A stretch of 64,000 bases of DNA from Vicugna pacos (GCF_048564905.1 NC_132996.1:7688001-7752000); one strand, 5' to 3'; positions 36,728 through 48,834 are shown, counted from the stretch's first letter. Numbers and translations are program-made. Notes: generated from the sequence alone by a model not told the origin.

Positions 36728-36900
36728 AGTGACAGATTCTGGCTCTAGTCTAAATTTTTTATCTCAACACAGCTGCTGACTTGCTATGAGATCTTGCGTA
36801 AGTCACTAATACTTTCTTGAATTTATAGTCTATTGATCTATAAAATAAATAGAAAAATATCTGCTTGGCTATTTAAAATAAAGTTATAAATAACAATATT
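36728..36900 (+). repeat. MIR SINE remnant
   Basis: GATTCTGGCTCTAGTC, CTGCTGACTTGCTATGAGAT, GTAAGTCACTAATACTTTC and TCTATAAAATAAATAG are in MIR order. Confidence 0.6.
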
Positions 36901-37134
36901 AAAGCGTCTTAGAGCTAGAAAATACCTAGGAGGTATCTGCCTTCCTCCCACAACCCCATTTAAAGCTGTCATCCAAAAATACTGAGGTGATGAAATAGAG
37001 AGAATTATTAGTTATTGAACCAAGGTTTCTTGCTTCACATCCCAGTCCTATATATACTGTTTTATACTGTCAGGAGAGACTTACATGTTAAATAAGTACA
37101 ATCTGATATACCTCAGATTTACAAGATAATTGCA

Positions 37135-37285
37135 TAATTGTCAATCACCCTACGGGATAAGCATCCTTGTTTTGACATTTTAAGAGAGAAAAAACATAGA
37201 CTCAGTACATTTAGAATGACTTAGCCAAAGTCACCCAGTTCACAAGGGGCCGAGCTGGGACTTAGACTCACCATCCTGTCTTCAC
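37135..37285 (-). repeat. MIR-like SINE remnant, antisense
   Basis: GACTTAGCCAAAGTCACCCA, GGGGCCGAGCTGGGACTTAG fit the antisense MIR tRNA-related half. The preceding 36905-37075 (GAGCTAGAAAATACCTAGGA) may be another ancient SINE. Confidence 0.6.
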
Positions 37286-38339
37286 ACTTTGTTCTACTTT
37301 GAACAACTGTGGAGTTCTTGCTGAATACCAAGCTTGTGTTATGTTCTAATTAAATGAGCTAATCTTGATATTGTCTCCCATAATATTTCATAGTTACATT
37401 TTCTTTTTTTTTTCTTTTTATAGATCTTCATTTTTGCTATTGAAAGTATTATTTTCATTACTTAAAAGCCATGAAAGTAGGCTGTTTTTCTCCTGGTTAG
37501 TAAAATGCTGCACCCTCAGTGGAGGAGAGGATGGAGGAGTCATAAACAGATAAAATGGTTCAGCCTTACCAGGCCTATTTTTGCAAAATTCATTCAATGG
37601 AATACATAACAGTTTATAATACCAGATGGTCACAAAGCAGCAGGATACAACATGATAAGTGTAACACAAAGAAAATACTTAACCTGCCTTAAAGTAGATA
37701 AAACCTGTGGAATTCGCATTTAATAAAACTTTCTAAATTGAGTAGGGCAAAAAGTAGAAAGCTTTTGAAGAGCTTATTTTTAAGCTATGAATTAAATCTA
37801 AGAAATGAAATCTCCTGGTAGATTCGGTTTAGGGCAAACTTGCCTCTTAGTGTTCACACTGCATAAGGTAAGTGGCTGCTCAGATACTTGGTAAAAGTGT
37901 TAAGAATATTTGTTTACATGTGTCAGTGAGTTGACATCCTAAATAGTTTGAAAACTGCGTGCGAACTTGCTTTTTCTAAAATAGACTCCGGGAAAGCAGA
38001 AATATCCCCTGTAAGCTTCAGGCATGCTTTGACACACTAGGTGAATAAAGAAACAGAGGGAGGTTTTCATAATATAGAGAATCCCAGTATTCAATAGCAC
38101 AAAAAGGAAAAAAAAAAAACAGCAAGTGATTTGGACAAAATACAATACTAGAGTTATGCAGAAAAAGAGGTTATTCTGATCATTTAATGCTAACTTTCAA
38201 CATACTGAAATTAGTGATTTACATAAGTTTCTCTGATAAATAAAGAATTATTCTAATTGTTGGTCTAACTGGAAATTCAGAGTTAATTTACACTACTTCA
38301 CATGATATTATTGTTTGATGATTTTATTACAGTGAGTGT
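37286..38339. other. Unassigned sequence
   Basis: AT-rich. A pyrimidine-rich tract at about 37400-37425 ends in TATAG, but no exon follows with confidence. Short frames only. Confidence 0.4.
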
Positions 38340-38603
38340 TACCTTACATAAAGTATATGTGCCTCATTCAGTTAGTCAAAGACCAGAAAAGAAAAGACTG
38401 AGGTTTCCTGAAGAAAAGGAATTCTCCAGAAGACTGAAACATAGAAACTCTGCCTGTTTCCAGCTTGCTGCCCTGTGGAATTCAGACTCCAGACTGCAAT
38501 ATCAACTCTTGCTTGTATTTTCAGCCTGTTCCCCTTACCTACAAATTTTGGATTTGCCAGTCCCCACAATCACATGAGACCACAAGACAATTCCCTAAAA
38601 TAA

Positions 38604-38642
<39 letters not shown>

Positions 38643-38755
38643 CACATGTGTGTGTGTTTTACCATATATATATGCTGTAACATACATATATATATATATA
38701 TATATAAAACCTATCAGGTTTGTTTCTCTGGAGTGCCCTAATATACTCTTCTAGT
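38340..38755 (+). repeat. LTR-like dispersed repeat with internal TC/TA microsatellite
   Basis: GTTTCCAGCTTGCTGCCCTG, GGATTTGCCAGTCCCCACAA, CCTAAAATAAATCTCTCTC and GTTTGTTTCTCTGGAGTGCC match the end of a common mammalian LTR-like family in which an AATAAA is followed by TC/TA repeats. The exact family is not recalled. It is treated as an old fossil fragment with its ends uncertain. Confidence 0.5.
38606..38706. repeat. (TC)n(TA)n(TG)n compound microsatellite
   Basis: A TC run, then TATATA, a TGTGTG stretch and a second TA run at about 38684-38706. Probably polymorphic and able to extrude as a cruciform. Confidence 0.9.
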
Positions 38756-39059
38756 CACATTTCCCCAATCCTATGAATTTTTAACTTGTTAAAGTTTAAA
38801 CCACTTCAAATCCTTGTGAAAGAAGGTGGAAGATACATTAATAAGTCAAATAAACAGTAATGTTAACACACATAAAATATTCCAGGCAATAATACTCTCT
38901 CAGAATTCCATAAACAAAGATAATATCCAAGGCTAAAATCCTCTTAGCAAATGTGGAATTCAAGCTGAAATAAAATGGATAGAGTTTGAACAGGTGAAAA
39001 ATAGAAGACATGAAATAAAAGTGTTGCAGGTAAGCGGAGAACATCAGAGAATCGGGTTT

Positions 39060-39420
39060 GACAGCATGCTTACCGTTTCAGCAAGGCAGGCAGGCCACTC
39101 CAGGTGGTTTGATGGGTTCTTTGGAGGGAGAGCTGGGGGACAGTAAGCATTACTAATACTAGACATTCAGATTTCTTCACTTAAAAGCGGGCCGAACTCA
39201 CTATAGCGCTGGGCACATTTCCAGCACACATTTGCTGCCACTTCAGTGGGACAGGTCGTGCACTGCACGTGATGTCTGCTGAGGGTAGAGCAGGGGCGGA
39301 AGCCCAGCCCCTGTCAGCTCCTCAAGCCAGGACTGCAAGCCCTGGGAGGGAAGGGAGCCGCCTCCTAATTCCTCCCTCCTAATTCCTCTCAAGTTCCTGA
39401 GGTGCCAGAGGGACCCTGGC
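39060..39420. other. Local GC-richer patch, unassigned
   Basis: This 360-base stretch is clearly GC-richer than the flanks and keeps several CpGs (GCGGGCCGAACTC, TATAGCGCTGGG, CAGGTCGTGCACTG). The phrase CTCCTAATTCCT occurs twice near 39362-39388. No transcript structure is evident. Confidence 0.4.
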
Positions 39421-39619
39421 ACAAATATGCCCTCCAGCTTCTTTCTTCTCTTTCAATTCGAAAATGGACAGCTCCATTCCTGTTCTTTTCATCTGACTTT
39501 CTCAAAATATGAAATTAATCTCATGTATAAGATATACTCCCAATGCGACTACAACATTTAAGCCTTAACAAGTAAGTTCATCTTCTACTGAACATGCACA
39601 CAAAGCGACTGGTGAGATG

Positions 39620-39926
39620 AGTGCCTCAGTCTGTTCGGGCTGCTCTAACAAAATGCCGCAGACAGGGCGGCTTTAAACAACAGAAATTTATCTCTCACAG
39701 TTCCGGAGGCTAGAAGTCTGAGATCAGGGCCCTCTTCCCGACTGCAAATTTCTCCCTGTAGCCTCACTTGACAGAAGGGGCAAGATAACTCTCTGGTGTC
39801 TCTTTTATAAAGGCAGTAATCCCACTCATCACCTCCCCTGAGGCCGCACCTCCCAAGACCCACGCATCGCACATCAGGATTTCAACATATGAATTGAGGT
39901 GGGACACAAACATTCAGATGTTAGCA
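39620..39926 (-). mobile_element. Solitary MaLR LTR (MLT1A-like)
   Basis: An antisense ERVL-MaLR LTR. CAGTCTGTTCGGGCTGCTCT, AACAACAGAAATTTATCTCT, CACAGTTCCGGAGGCTAGAA, TCTGGTGTCTCTTTTATAAA and GATTTCAACATATGAATTGA follow the MLT1A consensus in reverse from end to end. It looks like a nearly full-length solo LTR. Age is probably 80-100 million years. No internal region was seen. Confidence 0.88.
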
Positions 39927-41509
39927 ATGGGTAAGTTCTTTCAACGTAACTACTCTAGGGTTTAGATTCTATTAACTTTACTTGTTTTTTTAGTACCCTT
40001 TATCTTTTATTCCTATACCCCTTTAAAGAAGGAAAAACTTCAGTTCTTGTATTTCATATTTATAAACCTAAAGAAGAACAGAAAACTAAACAGAATCCTT
40101 TCCTTTCCTGTTCTTTGAAAAACACTTTTGCTTTATGATTGGAATTATTCTCTCTCAAGGTCAGGAAATATGACCAAATTATATTATCTTCAAACTTTTG
40201 AAATAATCTCATAGTACTTCATAAAAGTTGGAAATGGAGAGTATCACCAAGTGAGGTTAAATTAGTAAGGGAAACAGCATTGCCTAAAATATAAAGATCA
40301 ATATATTTTGACCTACAAAAAATACATCAAGGTCATGGTCACATTTAACAGCCACTTAAGCCAGCTGAAGTTTTAAAAAGAAAGCTCCCTGCTTAGGCTT
40401 AATACTTCAATTGAGTTTACCTAGATGTTTTGGGTAATTACTGTGTACCGCCCTCTATGCTAAAACTGAGGCATTCCTACAAAAATCTCTTTGCACAGAA
40501 GCAACAATGAAGACAAAATCATGCAATCCTGACTTGGTAAACAGATGCAGGCTGGACATTTGATGCTGTTCTCTCTGTCAGGGGGCGCTGTTGAGCAGCC
40601 CAGCCAACTTTCCATTCCTCTGTAATAAAATGCACTCAGGTCAAATGGGAATCCTAGCATCTTTCAGAGCAATTTTTGCTTATTCATTCAAAATGAAAGA
40701 ATTTCTATGTCTTCCAGGCTATATTTGCCGGAGCTTTAAGACAGCGTAAATGTAAATCCGCAGTGTAAAAGACTCCCCCCAAATGCAGTCTGTTTTGAAG
40801 TGAAAGTTTGTTACTGTCCATATCTTCCTTATTATGTATTTCTTCAAAGTAAAAACTAAACTTTATCTAATATATATGTTTGTGTGTGTGTGCGTTTGAT
40901 AATTGTATCACAATTATTGTCACTATTCATGACAGTGAAACATTTTGATAAAGGAACTGCACGTGATTTCCAAGAGGGGTATCTTTAAAGCTTTAGGTTA
41001 ATTATGTGAACTTCTGAATTTATACTCTTATAAATGAACTTTTAGAGTCAATGGAGGGGTAACAACTATGTAATGCAAGAATAGTGGCTAGCAAAATGTA
41101 TGGGGAACAACTGTAAGAGTCGCAAAATCTAAATGAGAGTGAATTAACACAGAAAAAGGTAGTAAAATTAAAAAAGAAATTTAACAGGCTCCAGAAGACT
41201 AAAAATGTTTGAGCTCTCAGTCTCTCATCCATTTTTATTATACCTAAACTCCGTAAAGCAGCCAGTTCCTTACACACTCAAGCACACACAATTTATTATG
41301 TATTCTCATATGGGTACCAAATGTTGTAGGCGAGAGAAGGTTCTAATAATTTGCCTCATGACAACAGAAGGCCAGTTTCGACACGTTTTGAACAAAACCA
41401 TGCATATCTTGTTGCTTAAACTTCTTCCACACGCCTAAACCTCTCTCTGTTGCCCCTGAGACAGTCCAAAGCCCTAGGTGCCACTTGTCACCTATGTACC
41501 TCTCTTAGC
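39927..41509. other. Otherwise unassigned sequence around the CTCF-like site
   Basis: No repeat or exon is recognised apart from the CTCF-like motif. A short TG-rich tract lies at 40879-40893. Frames of 66-85 codons have no known motifs. Confidence 0.35.
40572..40590 (+). promoter_or_regulatory. Candidate CTCF binding site
   Basis: The 19-mer TCTCTGTCAGGGGGCGCTG contains CAGGGGGCGCT, the core of the CTCF motif (consensus close to CCACCAGGGGGCGCTA). It keeps a CpG in AT-rich surroundings. CTCF is a zinc-finger protein that anchors chromatin loops. The plus-strand motif would pair with a downstream minus-strand motif. Occupancy cannot be read from sequence. Confidence 0.6.
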
Positions 41510-41518
41510 TTCATTTCT

Positions 41519-41691
41519 TTTTTTTTTTTTGAATTTTTTAAAATTGAAGTATAGTCAGCTTATAATGTGTCAATTTCTGGTGTACAGCATAATAGTTCAG
41601 TAATACATATACATACATATATTTGTTTTCATATTCTTTTTCATTATAGGTTACAACAAGTTACTGAATACAGTTTCCTGTGCTATACAGT
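41519..41691 (-). mobile_element. Short camelid-type LINE-1 3' end with TSD
   Basis: After a T-rich run (antisense poly(A)) come GAAGTATAGTCAGCTTATAA, GTCAATTTCTGGTGTACAGC, CTTTTTCATTATAGGTTACA and TTTCCTGTGCTATACAG. A 9-bp duplication TTCATTTCT at 41510-41518 and 41692-41700 bounds it. Confidence 0.87.
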
Positions 41692-41797
41692 TTCATTTCT
41701 AACTCACCACTTCTTTCTTTGCTAAGCCCAACTTCGAAAATCTAGGTAGAAACAGTCTCTACACAAAGTGATTATTTTAAGGATTAAATAATTAAAT

Positions 41798-41846
41798 AAA
41801 AATACATACATACATATATATATACACACACACACATACACACATA
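41798..41846. repeat. (TA)n(CA)n microsatellite
   Basis: ACATACATACATATATATA followed by ACACACACACATACACACAT. Confidence 0.85.
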
Positions 41847-42539
41847 CTAGCACAGTGTATATAAGAAAATCAAAATACTTGGTAGTCATTGATGACAGTG
41901 TCTCCCTTTAGTATTGTTCTCACATCTCAAGAATTATGACCATGATGGCATATGCATGGCTAACCAGTGCATTTCCCTGAGCCTGAAACAAGTAATAAAG
42001 TTACCCCCGCAAGATCTCAGATTAAAGTAATCAGTATCTTACATACACCTGATCAAACGCATTAGATACAGCCACGTTTTTTATATAAATATATATGTAT
42101 CTTTAATGCTATCTTGGCCTAGTTTTCAGGTCCTGGCTAGAGATCCATCAGTTCCTCTTCCTGTGTAGCTGATCAAGCTCACTTCCTGACCGTACCCTTA
42201 GACTGGTATACCCTGGGCTACTATGTGCCAGCCCTAATTGTCCCACGGGCAGGCACCACACAATTAGAAATCGCTTCTATGTCCTAGCTGAAAATATTCA
42301 AATTAGCCAGCCCTCAGGAAGTCTTGGAAACCCAGCCCACGCCACCCTATTAGACAAAGATAAGTTGCCCCCTACAGCTCCGGCGTGCTGTTACACCGCC
42401 TCTGGGTGTTAACTCTGTTTGGCTCTGCCTAGCAGCCTTCTCTCTTACAAAAGCTGTAAGTAAGGAGGAGATTTCTGCTTAACCCTCAACTGAAATAGCT
42501 TTTTCAGGGGACAATTTGTTAACTTCATACATCTCAGAT

Positions 42540-42634
42540 AAGTAAGCTCTATGAAGTCAAGGTCTTTTAACAAAATCTAATGCAGAGTAAGTGCCAGTGA
42601 ATATACATTGAATGAATGAATGGATCCCTGTTGT
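42540..42634 (+). repeat. L2 LINE 3' end remnant
   Basis: GTAAGCTCTATGAAGTCAAG, GCAGAGTAAGTGCCAGTGAA and TACATTGAATGAATGAATGG follow the L2 3' end. Confidence 0.7.
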
Positions 42635-43349
42635 TGAAAACTTCATTCTTTTTATATCATAACATAAAAGATTAGAAAACTTTTAAAGAGACCATAGTTT
42701 TTCTAAGTGAATGCAGAATTAAGGATGATTGATTCCCAGTAGGAAACAGGCAAGAAATCAGTATAATAATAAACAATGTGAGTAGGGACACATCCTCCTT
42801 GGCTGGGAACCATCGGAAGCCACTAATTCAGGAAAAACAAAATCAATTCCTTTTAGAAGTCTCTTTTTTTAAAGCAAATTAGGAATCTGGTGCACCTTGC
42901 ATTTTTGTAAATAGGCATTTTGGACACAATGCCATTGTTTCTCCAGTTTGCACAGAGATTGCCAAGACAACATGGCTGAAATGGGCCCATTTATTGCTAC
43001 AGACACCTTCTTTATTCTATTTCTGTAGACTCTTCAAGTTACATTTTGATTTTTCCTCAACTGGCTTCTAAGCCATGTATAAGGTCACTCTAGGTCTCTG
43101 TGGGGCAAATGTCAGCATCAATAAGACATGGTCAAACCACCACGAGTGTCCACAGGAAACGGCCCTGGTGAGGCCTGTCACTGCGACAGGACCATCTGCA
43201 GACCATGAACTTTTTATCATGTTTAATAAATTCTTGAGGGCTCTCACCTCTCTTTTTTATGCCCAATCAAATATATCAGTAATACAGCAAACTTTTAATT
43301 CTCCAAATCTAACAAGCACATGATAAAAAGTGCTTCACTGCAATGGGTT
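42635..43349. other. Unassigned sequence
   Basis: No family recognised. An 82-codon plus-strand frame at 43075-43323 (MYKVTLGLCGANVSINKTW) has fairly balanced composition but no recognised domain and no splice pair. The stretch 42890-43060 contains balanced, non-repetitive sequence that could be conserved non-coding DNA, which cannot be judged without alignment. Confidence 0.3.
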
Positions 43350-43870
43350 ATTGCTCTAGCCCCTTAACTGGTCTCTTTTCTCTCAGTCCCACTAAAGTCA
43401 ATCTTGCACAGTATTCCTCATGTCAGAATAATCTTCCTAAATTGTTAATTTCATCATATCCTTTTCTTACTAAATTATGTTTTCAGTGACTCCCACTTTC
43501 CAAGGATCAAGTTGTAAACTCCCTTCCTGACAGTGTGAAAGCCTGATGTACCCTTAATTTTTAAGCACTTTAGCGCAAGGGCGACCAAGTCCTGCCAGTG
43601 CCTTTTCCTGCACCTGTAGCTGATTCTTGCCTATCTCCTAGGTTCAGCTCAGTTCTCACCTCTGCATGGAACCTTTCCATTCCAGTTCAGCTTCCCACAA
43701 TCACTCTCTTTGCTCTGAAATTAAGGCTTACTTCAAAATTTGTACTATGCATTTGGTTATTACACTGTCTTGATTTCTTATTTATTTTTCTGATCACTGT
43801 CAATCACTGTGCACTTCTTTTTATCTGCCCTCTGATCATCCTCAATACCATTCCACCTCACGTGCTCCAT
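43350..43870 (+). repeat. L2 LINE remnant (long)
   Basis: GCCCCTTAACTGGTCTCTTT, CATATCCTTTTCTTACTAAA, CAGTGACTCCCACTTTCC, GGATCAAGTTGTAAACTCC and CTCTGCATGGAACCTTTCC follow L2 over about 500 bases. The 104-codon frame at 43598-43912 falls largely in this L2 and is not a gene. Confidence 0.75.
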
Positions 43871-45189
43871 TACCTTCATCCCAATAATTCCTTAACCTCA
43901 AAAGGTCCTTAAATGCGGTTTTCCATTATCCACTCTCCCCCGCATTTCTTTTCTTAGCTTTTTGTTTGCTATAACAACTTCCTTATGGATACCTTCAAAT
44001 CTTTTCCTGCCACATCTTGTCTTTTTTTCTTTGCCTGATAAAACGCAAATGACGGGTGAATTTAACTACTTGTTTGCCCCATGCTTATATTCTGCTCCAT
44101 GCCTGTATTCTAAAAAGTAAAAATTATAGAAAGTAAAATTACAAAAACTATGCTGGCTTTAAATTATGATCTCAAATCTCAAATGGGAATTCGTATAGAT
44201 CACATCTAATGACGGGCACCAACCATTCCTCCCATTGCTGTACCATATGTTCTAGTCTTTTCCCAAAACACGTTTATTTCTCCTCTTGTTGAATCTGGTC
44301 TTATGCGGGACTTAACCAATAGAATGTGGTGGAAGTGACTTGGTGGAAATGTGTGGTCCGGCCTCTAAGAGGCTCCAAGGATGCTAAGGGAACACAGTAG
44401 GACAGGGAGTGTCCTTTCTAGCCTGGGGGGCTAGGAAAGGTTTCTTGGAAAGGAAGACTTCATCTATGGCCAAACCTAACTTGTGAATTAAATTTGGGTT
44501 AGGTAATGAGGATTGCAGTACTAGTAGAAATGAATATGCCCATTTTTAATAAAACAACTTCAATCAACTCTTTACATTAAAAAAGTTCTTTCAGATATAG
44601 CACTACCAAATTCCCACCTCCATGGAACTTTCAGGTCCCAAGAGGAGGACTTAAAAACCAGGGCGAAGTATCTGCATTCTGGTGACTACATCATTGATTG
44701 AAGCCATCCTAAAATCAAGATTTAGGAACCTGACTTCTAACTGCATGAGAAAAAGAGTTAACTAATAAGATTTTCTCCCAGGGTAAAATAAGAATTGCAA
44801 CTGAAGATAAAAATCCCATTTCTATTTTAGAACGCTCAGGTTTAGTTCTGTATAGTTGATTTTCCCTCTGCTGTTTGCTTAGAAGTGCATCAGTTTTGAA
44901 GATATGATTCAATACTCATTTGGCAATGAAGAACAAATTACAATTAAACAATAATAATTAATATGGCCATTTATTTATCCTTTCAAAATAAGTAGGTGAT
45001 ATGTTAGAGATCTCAATACCATAAACATAAATATGGTTCTATACTATAAACACTTCTATGAATGCTTTTGTGAACGTCTACCTAGTTCAACAGCAGACAA
45101 CTCCGGCAGTCCTGAGAGGCATGGAAAAGTGATGTGCTTCCAGGAGTGGTTTTGTATTACTGAAGCAAAAAGAGGAAACCAGGGAGTGG
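43871..45189. other. Mostly unassigned; possible MaLR trace
   Basis: Around 44285-44390 the words CAATAGAATGTGGTGGAAGT and CCGGCCTCTAAGAGGC resemble MLT1-type LTRs, but the match is too short to bound. The rest is unassigned. Confidence 0.3.
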
Positions 45190-45660
45190 TGAACTGAAGG
45201 TATAGGCCAGGGCCAGATCATGGATGGCTTTCATCCAGTAGAGTCCTTAACAGATTGTGATTTAAGGGATAAAAACAGGATTGTTTGTGTATCCTCTTTG
45301 TACAACCAAACCAGTCAAGTAAAAGTGATGCTTGCATTTAAGGTTGAATGTTGCTGCTTAGTATACACTCTTTTCTCCTGGGGAATCCAGCCGCCCTCTG
45401 CTGTAATCAGAAGCCAGTTCAAGCAGAAGTCTGTGTGCTTCTGAGAAAGAGAACACAGCAGCTAGCTACAATTTATTTAATTCCGTTCTGTTAATTGTTA
45501 CTGAGAACCTACTAGAAGGCAGTCACTGGATTGTGGGTGTGTGCTAGGTATAGGCGGAATATGAAAGCAACGTAAGGTCTTTGTTTTCTAGTTCCTAAGA
45601 GCTTGAGCAAAGAGTTATACAGATAGATATACTATTTCCACACAATAAGGTAAATGTTAG
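45190..45660 (-). repeat. L2 LINE remnants, antisense
   Basis: Two antisense L2 parts: CCAGGGCCAGATCATGGATG near 45208, and GAGAACCTACTAGAAGGCAG with CCTAAGAGCTTGAGC at 45480-45660. Confidence 0.55.
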
Positions 45661-45689
45661 TTTAGTGGTTAACATTGAATTCTCCTCCC

Positions 45690-45935
45690 TGCCCAGTCTC
45701 AGTGTCCCCTCTGAAGCCTCTCCCATCTATTCACCTTAGTTGGAATTAATCTCACCTTCATTAACACCGACATGAACATTTACATATTTGTCGTCCTTTC
45801 ATATCTATTTTATGTAAAGCTACGAAAGTGTCTGCCCACTGCAGTGGTGGTCTTTTGAGGAGCAAGAACATGCTTATTCACCACTGAATCCCCCTTGTTT
45901 AGCTCATCAGAGGAGGTGCTCCACATAATGCTGAA
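45690..45935 (+). repeat. L2 LINE 3' end remnant
   Basis: TGAAGCCTCTCCCATC, GAGGAGCAAGAACATGCTTA, TTCACCACTGAATCCCC and GGTGCTCCACATAATGC fit the sense L2 3' end. It lies directly beside antisense L2, giving a tail-to-tail pair. Confidence 0.65.
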
Positions 45936-46999
45936 GTCATCCTACTGAAGATCCAGAGGTGTGGCTCAAGACTTCATGCTCCTTCAGATGAAAAGTTATG
46001 TTGCTCCTTATGTCATGACACTGGATGCCACTTCGCCTGTATCCTCCAGTTACTTTTACTTTTGGCTCCTGTGTGTTCTTACCGTGTTTCTTTCTGTCCT
46101 CTCCTGCCTGAGGTAGACCTTGATTACCGACTGCTTTCCAACTCCTCAGACATCAAACCTCCTTTCTCGCCTCAGTCAGAGCTTACATCCAAGAACAATC
46201 ACATCCACTCTGATCTCAGTGACTCACGGTCACTACTCACCCTCTTTCAGGATTAACTCTCTCCTCTACCCTTCCTGGGGTCATGATTTGAAGATCTCAA
46301 GCCACCTATACAGCTTCCTGTCCTCACAAATTTGCTATGCATCACTATGAGGCTGCTATCGAAGGGAAAACAAGGCCCTTGAGAGCAGCTATAATCTATT
46401 TCTTTCTAAAACCAAACCAAACCAAACCAAACCAAAAAACCCTCCTTTTCGTAAGACAGACCCTGGAAAATTAAGGAGCATCAATTAGATTTCTGTATTA
46501 TAATCCATAACTATTAAAACAACAAAAAAAAGTGCTCTTGTCCTTGCTACTGGTTTAATGACCCACTTGAAATCAAGCAGAATCCTGCAGGGCCCTTCCA
46601 AATACAAAGGCCTCTCCATGTCCCCTGCCTCTTGTTTGTAGAAAGGCTGAAGCCGCCCAGGCCTCCCATGGGTCACAAAAGAGTGGGCTCAATCAGTTAA
46701 TAATGAGGACAACAGAGTCACAGAATCTTTCAGTGTCTGATGCACATTTCTGAGTTGTTTCACAGATACTATAACTGCCCCTAGAGTGGAAAAAGCTATC
46801 TGAACACTGACCAGACTGCAGCCATGACATAAGCTGCCCCATCTTGAGCAGTGATAAACCTATTTCTAGCACAATGCCAAGAACTGGCCTTAAGAAAATG
46901 AGATTCACGTTATTGCTCATAATAATCTATATCTTTATGGGCATCAAAAGAATTATAACTTGCTCTGCCCATATATATATATATATATATATAAGTAGG
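45936..46999. other. Unassigned sequence
   Basis: Apart from the AACCA repeat and an (AT)n run at 46972-46993, nothing is recognised. Two overlapping frames at 46062-46350 (64 and 76 codons) are S/T/L-rich and of chance type. Confidence 0.35.
46408..46440. repeat. (AACCA)n short tandem repeat
   Basis: About five pentamers of the AACCA/AAACC type. Confidence 0.88.
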
Positions 47000-47741
47000 C
47001 AACTAAAATTGTCAGCAAAGAGATACTAAAGACCCACATCAACATCTTCCACTCTAAGCATATGGCGCCCTATGTCAGCACGAAGAACTTACAGAAGATG
47101 GAACTTCACCCATAATCCTATGGAAACAGAAGGATGCCTGACAATGGAGATTTGTAAGCAGCTCTTTGCAGGAAACAGCTTTTTGTAGGAAGCAGGTCTC
47201 TGAGGAAGGCTCTTCTGTCTTGTCACTCTAGCAAAGCTGTATTTTAACTTAACCTTTACACAAGGTGTCTCCATGCTTAACTGACCTCTGGCCCAAGTAC
47301 ACCTTTCGAATCTTTAGACCACACAATGCCTCGCCTAGCCTGTGATTCTTTTCTTAGAATAAAGAAGTAGAAATACATAATAAGTAATTAACACATGACT
47401 GGATCTGATCCCCAGCTTCCCCTTCAGTGATCTTGCGAGCAAACTGTGTGAACCAGAGAGCATCTAAAGAAAGATCACCAGGAGTTGACAAGTCTGTACA
47501 CAGTGGGAGATGGTGAAGAATCTGACCCCCTACTTCAATAATTGTCTGATCTTACTTCCCCTTTTTCCCTTTACAATTTTTCATGGCCAAGCAGAATCTT
47601 CAGGGTTCACTCTGGGACATGAGTCTGCCTTCTCCCCATGTGGCTACCTTCTGAATAAAGCCGATTGTCTGTTCCTCCTAGTACCTGTCTCTCAAGTATT
47701 GGCTTTCAAGCAGCAAGCAGCCAAACCTGAGTTTGGTAACA
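47000..47741 (+). mobile_element. Solitary ERV1-type LTR
   Basis: The 3' part is recognisable: a poly(A) signal in CTGAATAAAGCCGATTGTCT, then GTCTCTCAAGTATTGGCTTT and AACCTGAGTTTGGTAACA, the usual end of a class I (ERV1) LTR. The 5' boundary is uncertain. No gag, pol or env was seen nearby. Fossil of moderate age. Confidence 0.65.
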
Positions 47742-47891
47742 CTCAGAATACAGTAGACTTGATTAATTAACCTCAGTTTTACTAGAGTTGCAGTATTTAC
47801 AGGACTTGGGGTTTAATCTAAAAACCTTAGGTAAAATTTATCCTTAAAAAGCCCTTAAATCACTCAGAAATATTGCATATACTATTTGTAA

Positions 47892-48245
47892 TGTTAAAAA
47901 AATAAGACGACAGGCCCTAGATGGAGGTGCACATGCTAAGCTTCATGTCACCAAATTTTGATTTAACCTACTTACAGTTTAACTCTCTCAGAAATAGAAT
48001 CTTAAACCAGTCAATCAGAAATCCCCTGTGCAGCACTAGTCAGGTAATCTGATAGGCCCCAGACATCCTCTAAAGGAAAGTTACTTTGTTTTTTCTTTTT
48101 CTCACTCTTTTCTGCCTATAGAAATCCTTCAGTTTCTATAGCTCCTTGGAGTTCCTTTCTAGCTGCTAGTTGGATGCTGCCCAATTCGAATTGATTTTTG
48201 AGCAAATAAACTCTTAAAAATTGTAATATGCCATAGTTTAACTAT
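47892..48245 (+). mobile_element. Solitary ERV LTR (possibly LTR16/MLT2 group)
   Basis: CCCTAGATGGAGGTGCACAT, GTCAATCAGAAATCCCCTGT, GTAATCTGATAGGCCCCAGA, CCTTGGAGTTCCTTTCTAGC and GAGCAAATAAACTCTTAAAA match a widespread old mammalian LTR, including its poly(A) signal. The family name is from memory. Old fossil with no internal part. Confidence 0.65.
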
Positions 48246-48834
48246 TAACTGTTCCTAATACCTTGAGTAATAACATGTATGCATAAATATATTATAATAT
48301 TATATTTGTGCTCAGGAATTAAACTCAGTAAGGATTTTATCTTAGGAACCATTGAAAAAACATTTCAAAATATACCAACTTGCTGACTCTTCCTGTTCAG
48401 AGCCATCATCTTGTTTCAAGATAATTTTAATGACTCTTATAAAATTACCCTAATTAATGTTTCTTATAGCCTTTAGTTTATTATTCAGTTTTGGAGTTCC
48501 ATTAACACACCAAAGGCTTTAATTTCTTTGCTAGTTATGGGAAAAATTTTTAAATTTCTCTCTCTCTCTCTCTGTCTTTGCTTCTGTCTCTATTTCATAT
48601 AAGATCAGAATCTACTGTGCATTTCTTAACATGTATTGAAAACTACATATTAACCCATGTATTTGAAAATATACTCCTTTAAAAAAAATCCTTCTTTTCC
48701 CCACTGGCTCTAATCTACAGGAGGCAAAGTTCTTAAATTCTTCACTTCTAATTATATTGATCTTGGATGAATACAAGGATTGATTTAGTTAATTGTTAGA
48801 GGTTACCACAGCAGTTAAATAATGAAACTGGTTG
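48246..48834. other. Unassigned AT-rich sequence
   Basis: No family recognised. A short TC run lies at about 48558-48574. Confidence 0.4.

Noticed and set aside
42100-42470. Possible LTR (CCAGCCCTAATTGTCCCACG and later GTAAGTAAGG)
   Set aside because: It resembles class I ERV LTR text, but I could not place the ends or recall a family firmly.
43598-43912. 104-codon plus-strand open frame
   Set aside because: It lies largely within L2 LINE sequence, and its pyrimidine-rich composition explains the lack of stops.
44200-44400. Possible MLT1-type LTR piece
   Set aside because: Only two short phrases match; not enough to define an element.
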